Below, in pieces: positions 27,245-40,500 of a DNA stretch of 64,000 nt. Both the position numbers and the translations under genes were made by a program. Each line of letters opens with the position of its first letter. Within the stretch, counting starts at the first letter, position 1. This DNA comes from Lepidurus packardi (taxonomy: Eukaryota; Arthropoda; Branchiopoda; Notostraca; Triopsidae): the NCBI GenBank assembly GCA_023053545.1, contig JAKZAN010000001.1:5290565-5354564 (forward strand). Reading direction: 5' to 3'. The notes below the pieces were generated by a model. It searched no databases. It was not told the origin of the DNA and was given only the letters and a program-made list of their open reading frames with translations.

Positions 27245-29639
27245 TACAATTAGTAGCGCAACACTTTTGCACTTGCTTCAGTTTTGTATGGGAACGGAGG
27301 AACTGTTGAACTGCGAGTGTCGATGTCGATGGGCGATGAAGAAGAACTGATCTTGAGGTGGAATTGTCACATGCTGATGTAGTTGAGGTTTCGGTATACC
27401 TTCGGCTCTTGGGGGGCAGGGAGACTTAGCAAGAAGGAGAGAACCCCGCCTTCGTTTGCCCATACCCCTATACCAACACCACAGATACTCGGCAATGGAG
27501 TCCAGCCTCCTATTAGAAGGGCCTAACGAGGACAAAAACAGACTTTCTCGCTGGTGGGTGACTCCAAAGGTGGGAGAATTTTTTTTAGAAAAGATTCTTG
27601 GGCCTAAATTTTCACTTAGAATTTCTACAATTCCTACTTTATTTCAGCAAAATTCATTTGCAGGTTTTTCCTTAGATTGTTTTAGTTGTCTGTGGGGTTA
27701 TTGGAAGCAGAACCAACAGATTGAGATCACTTGAACGTTCTATCTTGGAAGGGAATACGGAGTAGCCAGATTGCGGTCCAGTGCCGACAGAGAAAGGGTG
27801 GACAGGAAACAAAATAGATCTGATTGGTTATTTGGAACAACTGCCACACTACCTCGTGTGTGCGAACGTATTTCTATTAGGGCAATTGTGTGTATTTGGG
27901 GGAGGTGGGCAGGCGTCCTTTTACTGGCAGAGTTGTCTGTAATTTCAAGTTTAGGAACCTAAAGAGGAAAGCTCGAGGAATTTCGGTGCGATAGTTAAAT
28001 TTCAAAGAGCCAAAGGTTGGAAAAATTTTCGGATGACATCCGAGTCTTAGGATAGAAAACTCGAAGGGGGGCTGTCCATCTTCCCCAATCTTGGTCAGTG
28101 TCGAAGATTCTCTTCTTTCGTGGCCCCTTTTCTCATCCCCATGGTGGGGGCAGAGAATTGCCAGGGTCACCATAAACGCAAGTTTGCCGAGTTTTTCAAT
28201 ATTACATTCTCATTTTCGCCAAAATCCTGACCACAATTTTGCACGCGTTGCGAGGAACGGTCTTAGCCTCCAACCTCCCACCGCTTCCAAAAAGTTGGGA
28301 CAGTTTTTTAGGGCAACCGAATGATTAGAATGGAAATTATCAGTGGATAGGGTCAAAAGTAAAGAGGCTGCGGATCCTTGGGACGTAGTAAGGGTGATCA
28401 GGAGTTTGAGGGGACATAAAAGCTCCGACTCAGCGGGGAACCATCATGAAGGGGTCTCTCTCTCTCGCTTGACCGAAGGGAAGGTCAGTACAGACGGCAA
28501 GTCGGTAACCGACCGGATGCACTGCACATTACGTTTTCAAGTACCTCAAAGCAAACCTCGATAATGCTTAACGTATTCAAAGACTTTTTAATGTGCATTG
28601 AAGCTTTTCCCTTTGGCAACCCAAGTTTGGAAGGCGCCTGTTCCTCTTGCCGATTGCTGATATCTTGACCAATGGTCACCCAACTCGCCGACAGCTCAGC
28701 CTTCATTTGCATGCAAATTGGAAACGCAAACTTGGGAGACTTGCGAGGCACGCCGTCAGGTCGGAAATACCTTGGTGGATATTGATTCCATCGAACCGTC
28801 TCCAACCAAAAGTATTGACCAAGACCGGAAACGGATCACGATCTTTCGTCACGTTCTGGTTGTTTGGAAAGCGGAAAGTTTGTAAGGGTTTAAGAACAAG
28901 AATCTGGCGTATTTTTTTAATAAGTGGTTGTATTTACTTTCTCTTGCATATTTTAGAAAAGGAGCGGCGGTAGTAAGGTTAGGTTTCGGTTTTGGCGCGC
29001 ACAGAAAGCGTGATGGATGGGTTTCCTCATCAGTGTAAGGCGGAGCTGTGGTTTTTAGCCTTCGATGGCCTTCCGTTCAAGAGGCAGTAGAATATATATG
29101 GGAAATTAGAACAATTGAGTAGTCGTATCACGAATCCATTTATAAGGCTTTTACGCCTGCTAGGTCGTTTTGCGTTTTTCTCCTCACTTGGCGGGAGGCT
29201 TTGCAGTTCACATTATTAGTTTAAAAAACTGGAGAAAGGGATAATTTATTTCCCGAGCCGAATGTTTGAAGAGGCCCAAAGGTGTAATTTTTGCCTTTTT
29301 GGGGGCATTGTATTTACGTCAATCGTGGGTCGATAGCGTGCAGTGCTTTACGACTTCGAACTTGGCGGGAGTCGAAGGTCTGTAAGATGGGTCGAGGAAG
29401 AAAAAATATTCCTGCAGTGACGGAGGCTGCGAGACTTATTGGGGCGAAAGGCAAAAAAAGGTGGCAAGGCAAGTCTTCCTCGCTGTCAGTTTTCTTGACT
29501 TTGAGGAGAGAAACGCTGCAATAAGAGGAATATATATGAGGGAGGCGAAGAGAACTCCAACCACGCTTTGATCAGCGGCTTGTCAGCAGTCTTATACTCG
29601 AGCTACAATGCCTACTAACGAAAGGTCGAGGGGGTAAGA
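27245..29639. other. Upstream region of Sp5, no gene seen
   Basis: Contains the presumptive Sp5 promoter (genes upstream would be on this side). Moderately GC-rich with several chance open frames. TTCAAAG, a TCF/LEF-type heptamer, occurs at 28001-28007 and again near 28575, a density expected by chance. Confidence 0.4.
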
Positions 29640-29656
29640 GGGGGGGGGGGGGGGGG
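29640..29656. repeat. 17-G homopolymer
   Basis: Uninterrupted run of 17 G, preceded by other short G runs; a potential G-quadruplex. An identical-length run lies about 0.37 kb downstream. Confidence 0.9.
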
Positions 29657-30012
29657 TGCTGGTCATCTGGGTTTTATTTCGTGGGATTTTTTGGCGACCA
29701 GAGAACAACTTTTTGGGGACATAACTGATCAGAAATAGTTTGAGTTGACATTGATGGGAACGTAATTTAGTTTTAGTTTTGGTTGAATTTTTTTGGACTT
29801 GCATGGTTTTCCCAAGCTTAAGATAAAGGCATGTGGCGATACTCAGCAGGGTCATTTCATCTCGGCGAGAAAAGTTCTCTGGTGTCCGGTATGGAAGTTT
29901 TTGAGTTTTCGAGGTTTGACCTGAGCTGTGAGACTGGAAAACTCAACTTGAGCAGCTTCCAAGTCAAGAAGTGACAAAGATGGATGACCTCAAGGGTTTC
30001 AACCAACGTTTT
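29657..30012. other. Gene-free spacer between G tracts
   Basis: Nothing recognised; no splice-flanked open frame. Confidence 0.4.
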
Positions 30013-30029
30013 GGGGGGGGGGGGGGGGG
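30013..30029. repeat. 17-G homopolymer, second copy
   Basis: Second uninterrupted run of 17 G. Flanks differ from the first run, so it looks like independent expansion rather than duplication. Confidence 0.9.
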
Positions 30030-31657
30030 AAGAAGAGTGTCCCCACGGACGATGTGCTTTTGTTTGCCGCCTTATTAGGGACCCAGAGCTCCAGAATGTG
30101 TCTTTGCTGGAACAAAATGGTTCAGATAGAGAGTATAGAAGCTAGCAAGAGGAGATTGACAAGGCTGGTATGATAAGGCAGGCCTGCATTGGATGGAGGC
30201 GAAATTTTCGCGGAAGCCCTTTTTATAGAGGATAAAGCTTTCGCCATGGAAGCCTTTTCGGCGAAATTATCTGCACAGATCGATATGCGGATGCAGAGCT
30301 TTTATTCCGAATCCCTTCTGGGACGGGGAAAAGGAAGGAAGTCAGATTTGGACCACGTGGGTTGGTATTTTATTGGGAATTCTAAAACTTTGGAAAATAG
30401 GAATGTTGGAAATGTACAGTAAAAAGATTTGAAATGTGTGTAGTGCTAATAGTCACAGGCAGGCGTGTGGTGTTGGCTGTGTTCAGGTCCATCAAGTCGT
30501 TTAGCTATTGACAGTCTCCCACCTCCCAAGACTCATTGACCCTTTCGCTTGATGAGTGACAGGTTTCCTGGCTGCTATAGAACGTATATATATACAAGAT
30601 TCGAAACATCTTAGGATACCCCAATCCCTAGAGGTGAAGCAATATATTCTTTTGATCTGGCGGCCACAGGCGACCACCGTGCGCGCTTGTCAGTTTGGCG
30701 TTTCGTTTCATGTCGTTTCGGAGAAACTTTGGGAAATTATTAAGGAAACTATTATTATTATATTATTATTTGGAAAGATGGACTTGAGAAATAAAAAAAT
30801 AAAGAACATGTTTTTTTTTTTTTACTTGACCTTCGATTGCCAGGTGCGCTGGACACCTACGGTGACATTTTTAGGGACTCGTGGTTTTAGGAGATGGGGA
30901 AAGACAAGTGACCCAAACTGTCCCACACTTCAGGGGACCTTTTTTGGGGAGAGACTTGCGTGTGAAAGTAGCCAAGTTGTTGGCATTCCATCGAGGAAAA
31001 CGAAGATTCTTCCAAAAAATCCATTGCATTTTGAAGGAAATTGGCTCTTGATGTCTTGACCATTAGTCACACGCAAACTAGGTTCCCGAAGTGGGAACTT
31101 CATCCCAGGAAGGGTTAAGGATCTTTAGCTCTAGTGTGTTAATGACTTTGAGAGGGTTTGAATTAACTAATGAAGCAAACTTTTTCACTTTAGCGTGTGA
31201 TTAGTGACGGGGGAACCTGAAATGTGAGGTTAAATAAAGCGGTGGAAGATTGAATAATTGGAGGGAAGTAATAGCGAGACAGATGCTTGGAATTTCAGCA
31301 AGTTATAAGAGAATACTTGGATATAGTTGTAGGAAAAATATAAGTGTTAGGTGACCAAAGCGGTTCTACGCTTTGCTTAGAACGCAGATTGGGTGGTTAG
31401 GTTTCTCGCACATGGTGTATGTAGTACTGTGCGTAGTCTATACAGTTCACCCAAAAGGTGTCAAGTGAACCTGAAGCCAGCTCCAAGGTTGACCCCCCCG
31501 CCCCCCCGAAAACACCCTCACATAATGAGAAATTAGAAAAAATTTATGACGCTTAAAACGCTGGGAGACCGCCGAAGCAATTGGAGATCATATGTTCCAC
31601 GTAATGGAATTTGAAGTAATTCCTAGAATTCTCGTTATTTCTTCTGTCTTGGGAGGA

Positions 31658-31660
<3 letters not shown>
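30030..31660. other. Gene-free stretch
   Basis: No recognisable gene. One open frame of 167 codons (30556-31059) contains a homopolymeric Phe run and no family signature, and is judged a chance frame. Two C runs occur at about 31494-31507. Confidence 0.4.

Positions 31661-31739
<79 letters not shown>
31661..31739. repeat. (TC)n microsatellite
   Basis: Pure TC array of 79 bp, the same repeat class as the array at the start of the window. Confidence 0.97.
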
Positions 31740-31741
<2 letters not shown>

Positions 31742-33083
31742 GATATTTCTCTGTCTTGGGAGAAAGAGATGCAGAGGGAGAGACAGCTTGCAGTTAAAAG
31801 AGATCTGTTGTTAATTAAGGGGAAAAGCTAAGAAGGAGAACAAGGTCCTCCGCACAAGTCGTCTTGGGACTCCCATTCAAGAGCCCCGTCAGGTTGGTTA
31901 TTAATGGGCTTGCTGATCCTGGCCATGTTAAGTTACCCTAATTAAACAGCGTTTCTAGCCGGAAGTGTACGTTTGCCTGCCTGAGTCTTGCCATTTTGGA
32001 TGGAAAAGGTGCCGCACGCGTTAAATTAACATAGTCCGGTTCCTTCTGCCGCTCTTGAGAACAGGCGGCGATTACTATGCAAAAGGTTTTAAAAGAAGTT
32101 AGAGAAAAAAGTCGCTTTCCAACTGGCATGTATGACAGCAGGACAAAATGGCATGTATGGGAAATTTAGCATTTCATTTCAAAGATGGAAGTTAGAAAAA
32201 GCTTGACTGTTGAACATTCGTAGATGTTGTTTACATTCGGAGATAGCAGTGGGTACTGTTGTAGCGTATTACGTTAAATAAGCTTGGGTCGTGCGAGTTT
32301 CTGGGTGTCCCCATACCGTATTGGTGCCGGTGCAGTGCGAGAGCCTCGTTAGTTGTAGCGTCTCTTCGTGGCCAAAGAAGGCTTTCCCGCTTGACAGCTT
32401 CATTGAAGGGTCAGCAAGACGAACGATGATGAATGACTCCAGCTAATGGTTTAGCTTGGTCCAGACTCCTCTGCTTCTACTGGCAGGAACCCTAGAACAA
32501 ACACAAAAGAGCGGGGGGAATCAAATGCTCGTAGAGGAGAACGTAGAAGGTAGTTTTAGAGGTTGGATCGTAGAAAGCCCCCAGGTCAGGCTATAGATTC
32601 GGTGTGAAAAGGTTGCATGTATCGAGAACAAGAAACACATAACAAAAAGAAAAGGAAAGCAATGAGCTTTTGTGCCCGTATTGGTTTTCCTCTCCTGTCG
32701 AGGTTCATGAAATGCTTGTCTACATCAGTGTAACCGCGTGACTTATGAGCGTATCACTCATGTTCGGCCTGTCATGTGTGCATAGCTCTTCTGCCGGTTG
32801 CTTTTATGCACTGGTTTTGACTTCAATCTTGTATAGAGCTTTTTTCGCCGGGTGGTTATTTCCAAATACTGCGTGTAATAGCTCCCAATCTTTTGCACAA
32901 AACCCACGAAAAGAAATACATAAATAAGGTGCAGAACACCTATTCACCAATGTTTCCTTTTCAACAAACTTAGGATGTAACAAGGTGGAGATTGAAGGTA
33001 TAACATGTAGAGCCTTGCTGAAGTAAAAAATCTGTCGGATTAGGAGTTACAGCACGGAAGCAGGAGTTTCGGAGTAAAGGGAT
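31740..33083. other. 3' flank of ODAD4, no gene seen
   Basis: No open frame with coding character. On the minus strand an ATTAAA hexamer (33088-33083) overlaps the ODAD4 stop codon; no AATAAA is evident in the next few hundred bases, so the 3' end of that transcript is uncertain. Confidence 0.4.
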
Positions 33084-36000
33084 TTAATTTGGAGTAACTG
33101 CAGCGGTGAAAACGTAGTCAGGATTACGTTGAGGTGTAGCTATGCGGGAAGCGGCCAGGTATTGCACAGCCTGCTGCAGACGCTCTTTAGCGTAGTCTGA
33201 CTTGTCGCAGTACGCTAAGAGAGGGAAAAATGAAAAACGTTCAAAGGGAGAATCTAAGGGGTTCTGGCGCTTTACCGTCTGCAGCTGCCATGAGCAAGCA
33301 GGCTTGAATGCAGCAGTGTTGATCTTTGGACATTTGGGCTCCATCCAGGCTCTGTCTGCCGTAAAATTTGGCCGTTTCGCCTTTGCCGTAACCTATAAAA
33401 TGACAGATCATTATCGAAGTTCCGGAGAGTAACCATTTCTTTACTCAGATAACGGGAGCCGAGCTCCAAAAACAGATGACAGCGCTCGGACGAATGACGC
33501 AGATGAGGGATTTGGGCTTCCAACTGCTCAATGTGCGGCAAACTACTCACAGAAAGTTTACGGCTCGTAGAAAGCGTGGGGGTTGGAGCGTCGCCAAGAT
33601 CCGGTGTGAGTAAGTTCGACATAGACATGTCGTTGGAGAGGCTCGGCTCGGAAAGACGGCGACTAAGCAAGGGGTATTTCATTAAGCTGAAGATACGTTT
33701 TTTCCTGACGGTTGGACTACCCGATACCAGAACTTACCTTCCCATGTTTTTATCCAAGGGAAAATCGTTGCCAAAAAATTTGCCCTGGAATTGTAAAGCA
33801 TGGAGCGAGGTCTGCCCCATGATGAGGCTAGATTGATACGTCAGCTTTTGGTGTTCCAAGTAGAGCTGAAGGCATCGAGGGAGGTCGTCTTCCTCCAGCG
33901 CTGCGAATCAATATTATTTTGATGGGAGGTAAAAGGATTTCGGTGCTCTTACCTTTTTGCATTCTGACAAGCAAGGACTCATCTTCGTAAGGATTGTGGG
34001 GTTCGGCATCAGAGCCAGCGTCTCCTTCCTTCGCTACTAGGGTAACGAGCGGTTGGTGACGCTCGTGAAGCGGCTCTCCGGGGTTAGACAAGCCGGCATG
34101 TGGGACGTCGGCATAACCCGAATCCAAATCATCCGGAGTGCTCTGCGATGGTGTTTGTGAGACCGGTTTAGGTCTAGGTTTACGATTCGTACTCCGGACT
34201 CCTCTCCCCTTCTAGAGAGGAACACACAAATACAAATAAATAAGCAAGCGTATAAACGCCGGATGGTTGGACTTGAAGTGCGTTGGGAACTATTACTTTG
34301 CGGGGTGAAGAAGAGTCGGGTAAGTGAATCGGTTGTTGTTGACGCCAAAATTCCTGGCGAGATTCTAGGAACCGGAGAGCTTCTTGAGCTTGGTTGACTA
34401 GTTGCTGCGATTTGCCCGATTCAACCCGCCGAAGATCTGATGGAAGGGAAAGATATTAAGGGTATTTTATGTTCAGAAGCGAGTCGTTAGTTTCGTGAAG
34501 TTACTCTGGCTTTTGAGGAGTTTCTCGAGGTAAAGCTTGTCGACGTGTAACTCGCCGAGCAGTCGCGCGTCCTCTTTTTTCTTGTTCTTGGCGCAGCGTT
34601 TAACGTCAGAGGTGTTTTCTTGAGTCTCTTTTGAGGCAACTTGAAGTGGAGGACACACTTGACTGACGGCTTTATTAGACTTGTTGTTTATCCAGTTGTT
34701 GCTCTTCCGAACTTGAGAGCCAGGATGGCCTGCCCGAGGTGGCTTGACTAAAAAAGCAAGAGCGAGTCCCTGTGTTAGAAGATTACGGAAGTGGGGTTTT
34801 CTGTGAAAGTGGGGGATACCTCCGAGTGATATCTCGATGGCTTCTTGAGCTTTACGTACGCCAGATTGGAAAAGTTCCATATCAGGCCGTTGCTTGAGAC
34901 CCAGATGAAAAAACACAAGAGCGTTCTCGAACTCTCCCATGTGGTACAGGACTTCAGATTTTTGGCATATAGCTATGAATAATCAGAAGCTAGGCTTACT
35001 CTCTTTCTATGTGAAGGGAGTTTGACTAACCTTTGACGTACGTTTTGTCAGTTTCCAGGGCTTCTTCGGCGTCTTGCAGTGCTCCTGTGGTGTCACCCAG
35101 CAGCAGACGGCATCGGCTACGTGTCACCAAAGCCACCTTGTCGCCCGGTTGGAGCTCGAGTGCCTGCAAAATCGTAAATAAATCTTTAGCATTGGCTAAA
35201 GGTCCTGTATTGCATATAAGTGGTTCGGAAATTGGAGGAAGGTAAGGTATTTTCTTAGCGATTGAATCTATACCTTATCCAGCAGCCTTAGGGCAGTATG
35301 GAGACCTCCTACGCGTAACTCAAATTCTGCTTGTGCCAAGTAAACTTGTGCAGGCGATTCTTTCGGTAGCACATAGCGGCCTCTATCCTTTTTAGTTTGC
35401 TTTTCTAACGTTGTCTTGATATCCGAGTCTCCAAGTACCACTGCCGCAGCCCGGTCTTTGTCTACAAACTGCTCTCGGTGCTGGGGACGTACTTCAGAAC
35501 GGCGCCCGCGGGCATTCCGGGCTTTCTGTAGAAACGTGGACATTTGAGGTGGTCCGCCTCCGGGTTTACGTACAAAAAGGGGACTTGGAGGTCTGTTAGG
35601 TGGAGAGGAACTACGGGCCATAGCATACGTATTGGACTTCATTCTGTTTTGAGTATTTATGGAGTTTTCATGTGGAATACTGTGAGGCTTCTTACGGTTG
35701 CCGGTATAAGCAGAAAATGCAGGTTTTCTGGGCAGGGTAGGTACCGTCGTTACTGTGGGTACATCAGGTGACTGTCTTTGAGGAGTTGGTTCAAATCTTG
35801 CCATCTGGTAAACCTTCTGGGGTTTCATTGTAGGAGCTGAACGTACTAATGTACGTGAGGGGTCGATCAAGGATCGTTTGGCCTTATGTAGCGGAGCGGT
35901 GGAGACCTTGTTAAGTGGCTGGACTTGTTCAGGTACTTTGACCTTTGCTTGCGACTTTGCGAGTTTAACTGGAGCGGATTTTACTGGAGGCTCATTTAGC

Positions 36001-37526
36001 TTAGGACGTTGAGATTTAGGGGCTTGTGTTATGTTGGGAAGGGTTTTATTTCGTGTAGAATCTAGTGGGAAGATTTTGTTTTCCAGACTGGCCCAGACTT
36101 TAAGATGTTTACGTTCATGCTGGCTTGATCTTTGTGGGAAGGTTTTCGATTTACTGTCTGTGTCTCGTATTGCTGGTCGCTTGGTGTAAATTTCAAGGAT
36201 TGCTGCAGCACAGCCCAAGATACCGCGTACCTTACGGTTCAGGGCTTGCAGCGGGGGTACCAGCGCAGCTGTCGTCAGGTTACCTCGCTGACTACGGGAC
36301 CTACCGTAACCCCTATGCGACCCAGGCGAGGCCGAGGGAGAAGGAGAAGGTGTCCAAGGTCTGGACACTGCGTTGAACGCTGCAGCTGACTTTGGGCGAC
36401 TACTTCGACTCCAGGTACTCAAAGCTGAAGCGGGGCGACTTGCAGTGACTTGGATGTCACGAGGAGTGCAGGCACTCACAACAGACAACCTACGATGCCT
36501 ACTTCCGTAGCTAGCTATAGAAGATCTCGAGGATTTTCTCGAGCTAGTTCCTACGCCTGGTGCAGGTTCATCGGCGGTATCAGATGAGCTGTTCTTCCGT
36601 TGTAAGCCGTCGCAACCGGATGTGTCTGGTAGAGCAAGTCGCAAAGCGGCTGAAGGACTTGCCGATCGACTTCGATAGCGGTGTTTCCGCGATGCTCGAT
36701 GGAACGCCGGACTCCAAGAGCGATGGCGTCCAGAATGGCTATCTGTACTCCGACGTGACCCAGCTGAAGCCGGTCGACTACCACGTCGTTCTAACCTGTC
36801 CCCTTCAGTGCTGCGTTCGGTGCTCGAACGGAAGCGTGTAGCGCTGTGAACTGTCGTTGCCGCAGTACGTAAACGAAAAAACTCATCGCTGGTATCTTCT
36901 AGCGTTAGGGTGTTTCCATAGCGACGAGAAAAGTGAAACCGCTTGCGCCGAGGTGAGTTGGTTGATCCGTCCAAGTCTGGACTGGACGTAGTTTCTAAGC
37001 TCGCAGCGCTACTTCTCCGGGAAGATCCTGGTGTCGACTCACGTCCCCCACTGGACAGTGAGCCTCTGCGTGAAGACAGCCCCGAACTGCATTCACTGTA
37101 TCGTTGCGGATTTGCTGAAGGTTGGCCACCACGACTCGACCTTTGGACTGCCGCCGTTTTCATCCGGTGAACAATGTTTTTGCTTGTTTTAGGCCTCGGG
37201 GCTTTGACGCCAACGTCTTGCTCCACTCCCGGTAAGAGCAGCGGGGGCAATCCACGTTTGGCTGATAGTCCTCTGGATGCTTCCGAGATATTAGCGGAGA
37301 GAGTAGCATGGGTATTGGCAATAGGTTTCGAAGCAGATAAGCGTCTGTCGCCGCTCGGTAAAATACGGTTTCCAATCTGCACGGCTTTAGCTTGTCGCCA
37401 TAACTCTCTCGACGCTTCGCAGCTACCCTCCTCTGGATCAGGGCTCAAAAAGATAGCCTCCACGCGAGCCGCTTTTGGTCCCAGACTCGCGTCCCCTTTG
37501 CTTTTGCGAAGCCCAGTTGGCGCCAT
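33084..37526 (-). CDS. ODAD4: ODAD4, long isoform with alternative first exon
   Basis: An alternative first exon, 37526-35274, encodes 751 residues and ends in phase 0 (RLLDK, then GTATAG) before the same nine shared exons, giving a 1277-residue protein. Its last residues, YLAQAEFELRVGGLHTALRL, form a TPR half that continues into ALELQPGD exactly as the short first exon does. The remainder is low-complexity: Ser/Arg/Pro-rich, with three SRPxSA motifs and no known domain. It therefore looks disordered and strongly basic. The start is a true ATG with an in-frame TAA nine codons upstream, and a TATA-like box lies about 50 bases upstream, which argues for its own promoter rather than an internal exon. 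I know of no such extension in vertebrate ODAD4. It could instead be an isoform specific to one tissue, or an exon of a fused gene. Confidence 0.7.
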
Positions 37527-40500
37527 AGTTTTCAGATTCTCTTCACCTGATTATTAAGAGTGCTTGCTTTTTATATAGATCTTGAACGATTTTTAGTCGT
37601 AGGTAGTGGATTCATGGGTAGTAAACACGCTATTACTGTGTTCGTTGCCAGGGACAACTCAACGAGTATTTCCGTCAGTTTCGATGGTCCAGAGTTGTGC
37701 GGGCCAAGGCCTTCACGTATGAAGAATTGATTGGCGTAGCGCAGTTGGGTACCTACTTCTTTTGGGCTGTATACGATTTTACTAGCGTGATAATAATGTC
37801 ACCTCGCTTTTTTCTGGGGTTATTTTGAAGGATTGACTGCAATAGGATTAAAAAGAGGGCTAAACCAAAGAGCAAACTGGGAGAAACGGAGTTTGCAACA
37901 CCAAGTGTGTTTGGTGTGGGACACGAATCATTTTTACACAAGTACAACACTTGACTCTGGTCAGGCAAGAAAAAATTGGCTGACAAGTCCGCGCGAACAG
38001 AACTAACAAGTAAAAATATGGATGGGAGAATGTCGAGACTATGGAATTACTATGGTTACCAATCAACAAAATTTTCCCGGAGAAGGACAAAAGAAATGGA
38101 CATGCACCGAGAACTTGGGAAAAGCTCTCGCCAGATGACTCTCGTGGTAGCTTCAGGTCAAGCCAACGTATGTTATTGTCCTACGCAAGCAATAGCCCTG
38201 CTAGTTAGAAACACCAGAAACAAAACGTTAGATTGGGCTTCCAATCTTGGTTTTTAATTTTAGTCCTTGTATCAGTTTCCAAGGCTAAATGTAGTGATTA
38301 ATTAGAGCTGTTTTTATGTTCTGCAAAATAATTTTGTCAGATTTCATTATAGTGGAGTTTAGACGAATTTAAAGTGGCCGTAAGCTCCCTTTTTATATGG
38401 CGGAATAAGCTCCGTCGAATTTCAAATTTCCTTTAAGGCAGTTTTTTACACAATTTGGTTCCTTCACAACTTAATCAGAAAAAATCACTTTTCCTTCACT
38501 CCGTGCGTTGCGGGCTCCGCTGTACGCCATGCAGCAAGCGCTTCCCGGATTGCCCGAACCGCCACGTACGGTCCCATGTGCAGGGGATTGAGTCTCGGCT
38601 GTTAAAGGGGGAGTAAGGTGCAAAAAAAAATAAAAAAATATGTTATAGAGGAGATCAAATGAAGTGTTCTGGCTGAAGAACTATTATATAATTTATGCAT
38701 ATTAACCGAGTATTTAATTATTTAGCGTTCAAGCTCCGCCCCTTACTCCAGAATTCAAACTTTCCTATGCTTATAACAGTGGGGGACAGCTAGCAGGAGG
38801 CTTAGCGCCTTTACCTATGAGCGCATCAAAAATCGATTCCTACGTTCATAGGGGCGCCACCGTGACCTTTCTTTTTAATGCTCAAACAAGTCTGTAGGGA
38901 CTTTGGTTAATTTACACAGCTCAGTCACCAAAGAGATAACACCTGAGAGCCTTTCGGCAAGTTTCGGGTCGACTTCGCAACCGAGAGCCCATCCCCTTGC
39001 AATGGGCCGCACGAGGCGGTTCTTATTATGCTAGTAACGCTTGCTGTATGGCGTTCAGCGGAGCCCGCAAGTCACGGCGCGAAGAAAATGTCAGTTTTTT
39101 GTTATTAAGCTTGTAAATTAACCAAAGCACCTACAGACTTGTTTGAGCATAAAGTTTGAGGTAATGGTGATGTGCATATGAGTCCAGGGGTTCAATGCGC
39201 TCTTAGGTTAAGGCGCTAGGCCTTCGACCAGCTGTCCCCCCGTGTTATAAGGATAGGAAAGTTTGACATTTTGGCCGAAAGGTGCTGAGCTTATTCCGCT
39301 AAATAATTAATTACTCGGTTATTTTGAACAAGTGACATTGGGGTTCTTCAGCCAGAACACTTCATTTGATCGGTTCTACAACATACTTTTCCATTTTGTA
39401 ACCTTACTCCCCCTTCAAAGACAATTTCAAATAAGACTTGTATGATATTTAATATAAATGCTGTTATTCGTACGGTGTGTGAATTGAAATGGAATACTTA
39501 ATCTTTTCAAGCAAGTCATTTCTTAAGTTGTGTTGATATTAAAATCTAAGATCGTTTTAACATTTCAGTGTGAAGTGTGTGTGAAAGTAGCGACATCTCT
39601 TAACTTTCGTTTTTTATCCAGATTTGAATAGTTTTTTTTAGAAGCCTGATAAGTAGGCTTCGCCTTCATTTCAGGTCGAGCTTAAAGTACTTGTTGTCGA
39701 CTTAGGCTGAAGTAGAATAATAGAGAAGTGCTCATAGGAGCTGTATTTACTATTTCACTTGGCTGAAGCCACTCAGCTTTAGACAGTAGTACGATTACTG
39801 ACATGTGCTTCAATCTTTTTGTTTGTCGCGCAATTGCCGTCGCTTGTACAGCCTGAGGAGCGTACGACGAAAGAAGCTCTTTTCCAGTGCAATAGAAACG
39901 TGAGATTTCTTGCGTAAGAAGACGGACGAGCCAGCTGACACGGAATCGAACAATTATAGAGACCCTGTACGGGCATGGACATAGACAGTCGGGATATACA
40001 TGCAGGTTGCGTTGTGTAAAAGCAGCTCTAATCCAAATTGACGGACAGGCCTGAGTGACTACGTAATTAGACGAAAGTTAAAGGCCTTCTCATGAAAACT
40101 CCAAGTCACGAGAAGTAATTCTTATAGCTAGTTGGGTCTCTTGGCTAGTCTGTCGAAGGTTGTGCGTGAGTCAAGGAAGACAAAAATCTTAATTTCGAAA
40201 ATCTGTGGAAAACCCTTTTGACACACCTGAAATTAGTGAGGAAAAGGAGGAGAGCGGACTTGGGATGTTGGAAGTCCTTCAGAAAAACCGAAGACGCAAC
40301 AAAAGAGAAGGGTTTGTGGCGTATAACCCTTCCGCTTGAGTGCCAGAAATTGCTGCCCCCTCTTTTAATTAACGTGTTCTAAAAGCAAGTTGCTGATGGT
40401 AGTGGAGTCTCTAAAAGTTTCTGCTCGTGGCGTGTCTGCCAGTAGTTTAGCGAGTAATTTGCAACTCGCGTCTAAGTTTACCATGGCTAAGCGAGGGACA

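Noticed and set aside
28001-28583. TTCAAAG heptamers upstream of Sp5 as Wnt/TCF sites
   Set aside because: Frequency is what chance predicts for such a short word.
30556-31059. 167-codon open frame
   Set aside because: Contains a homopolymer-derived Phe run and no family signature; likely chance.
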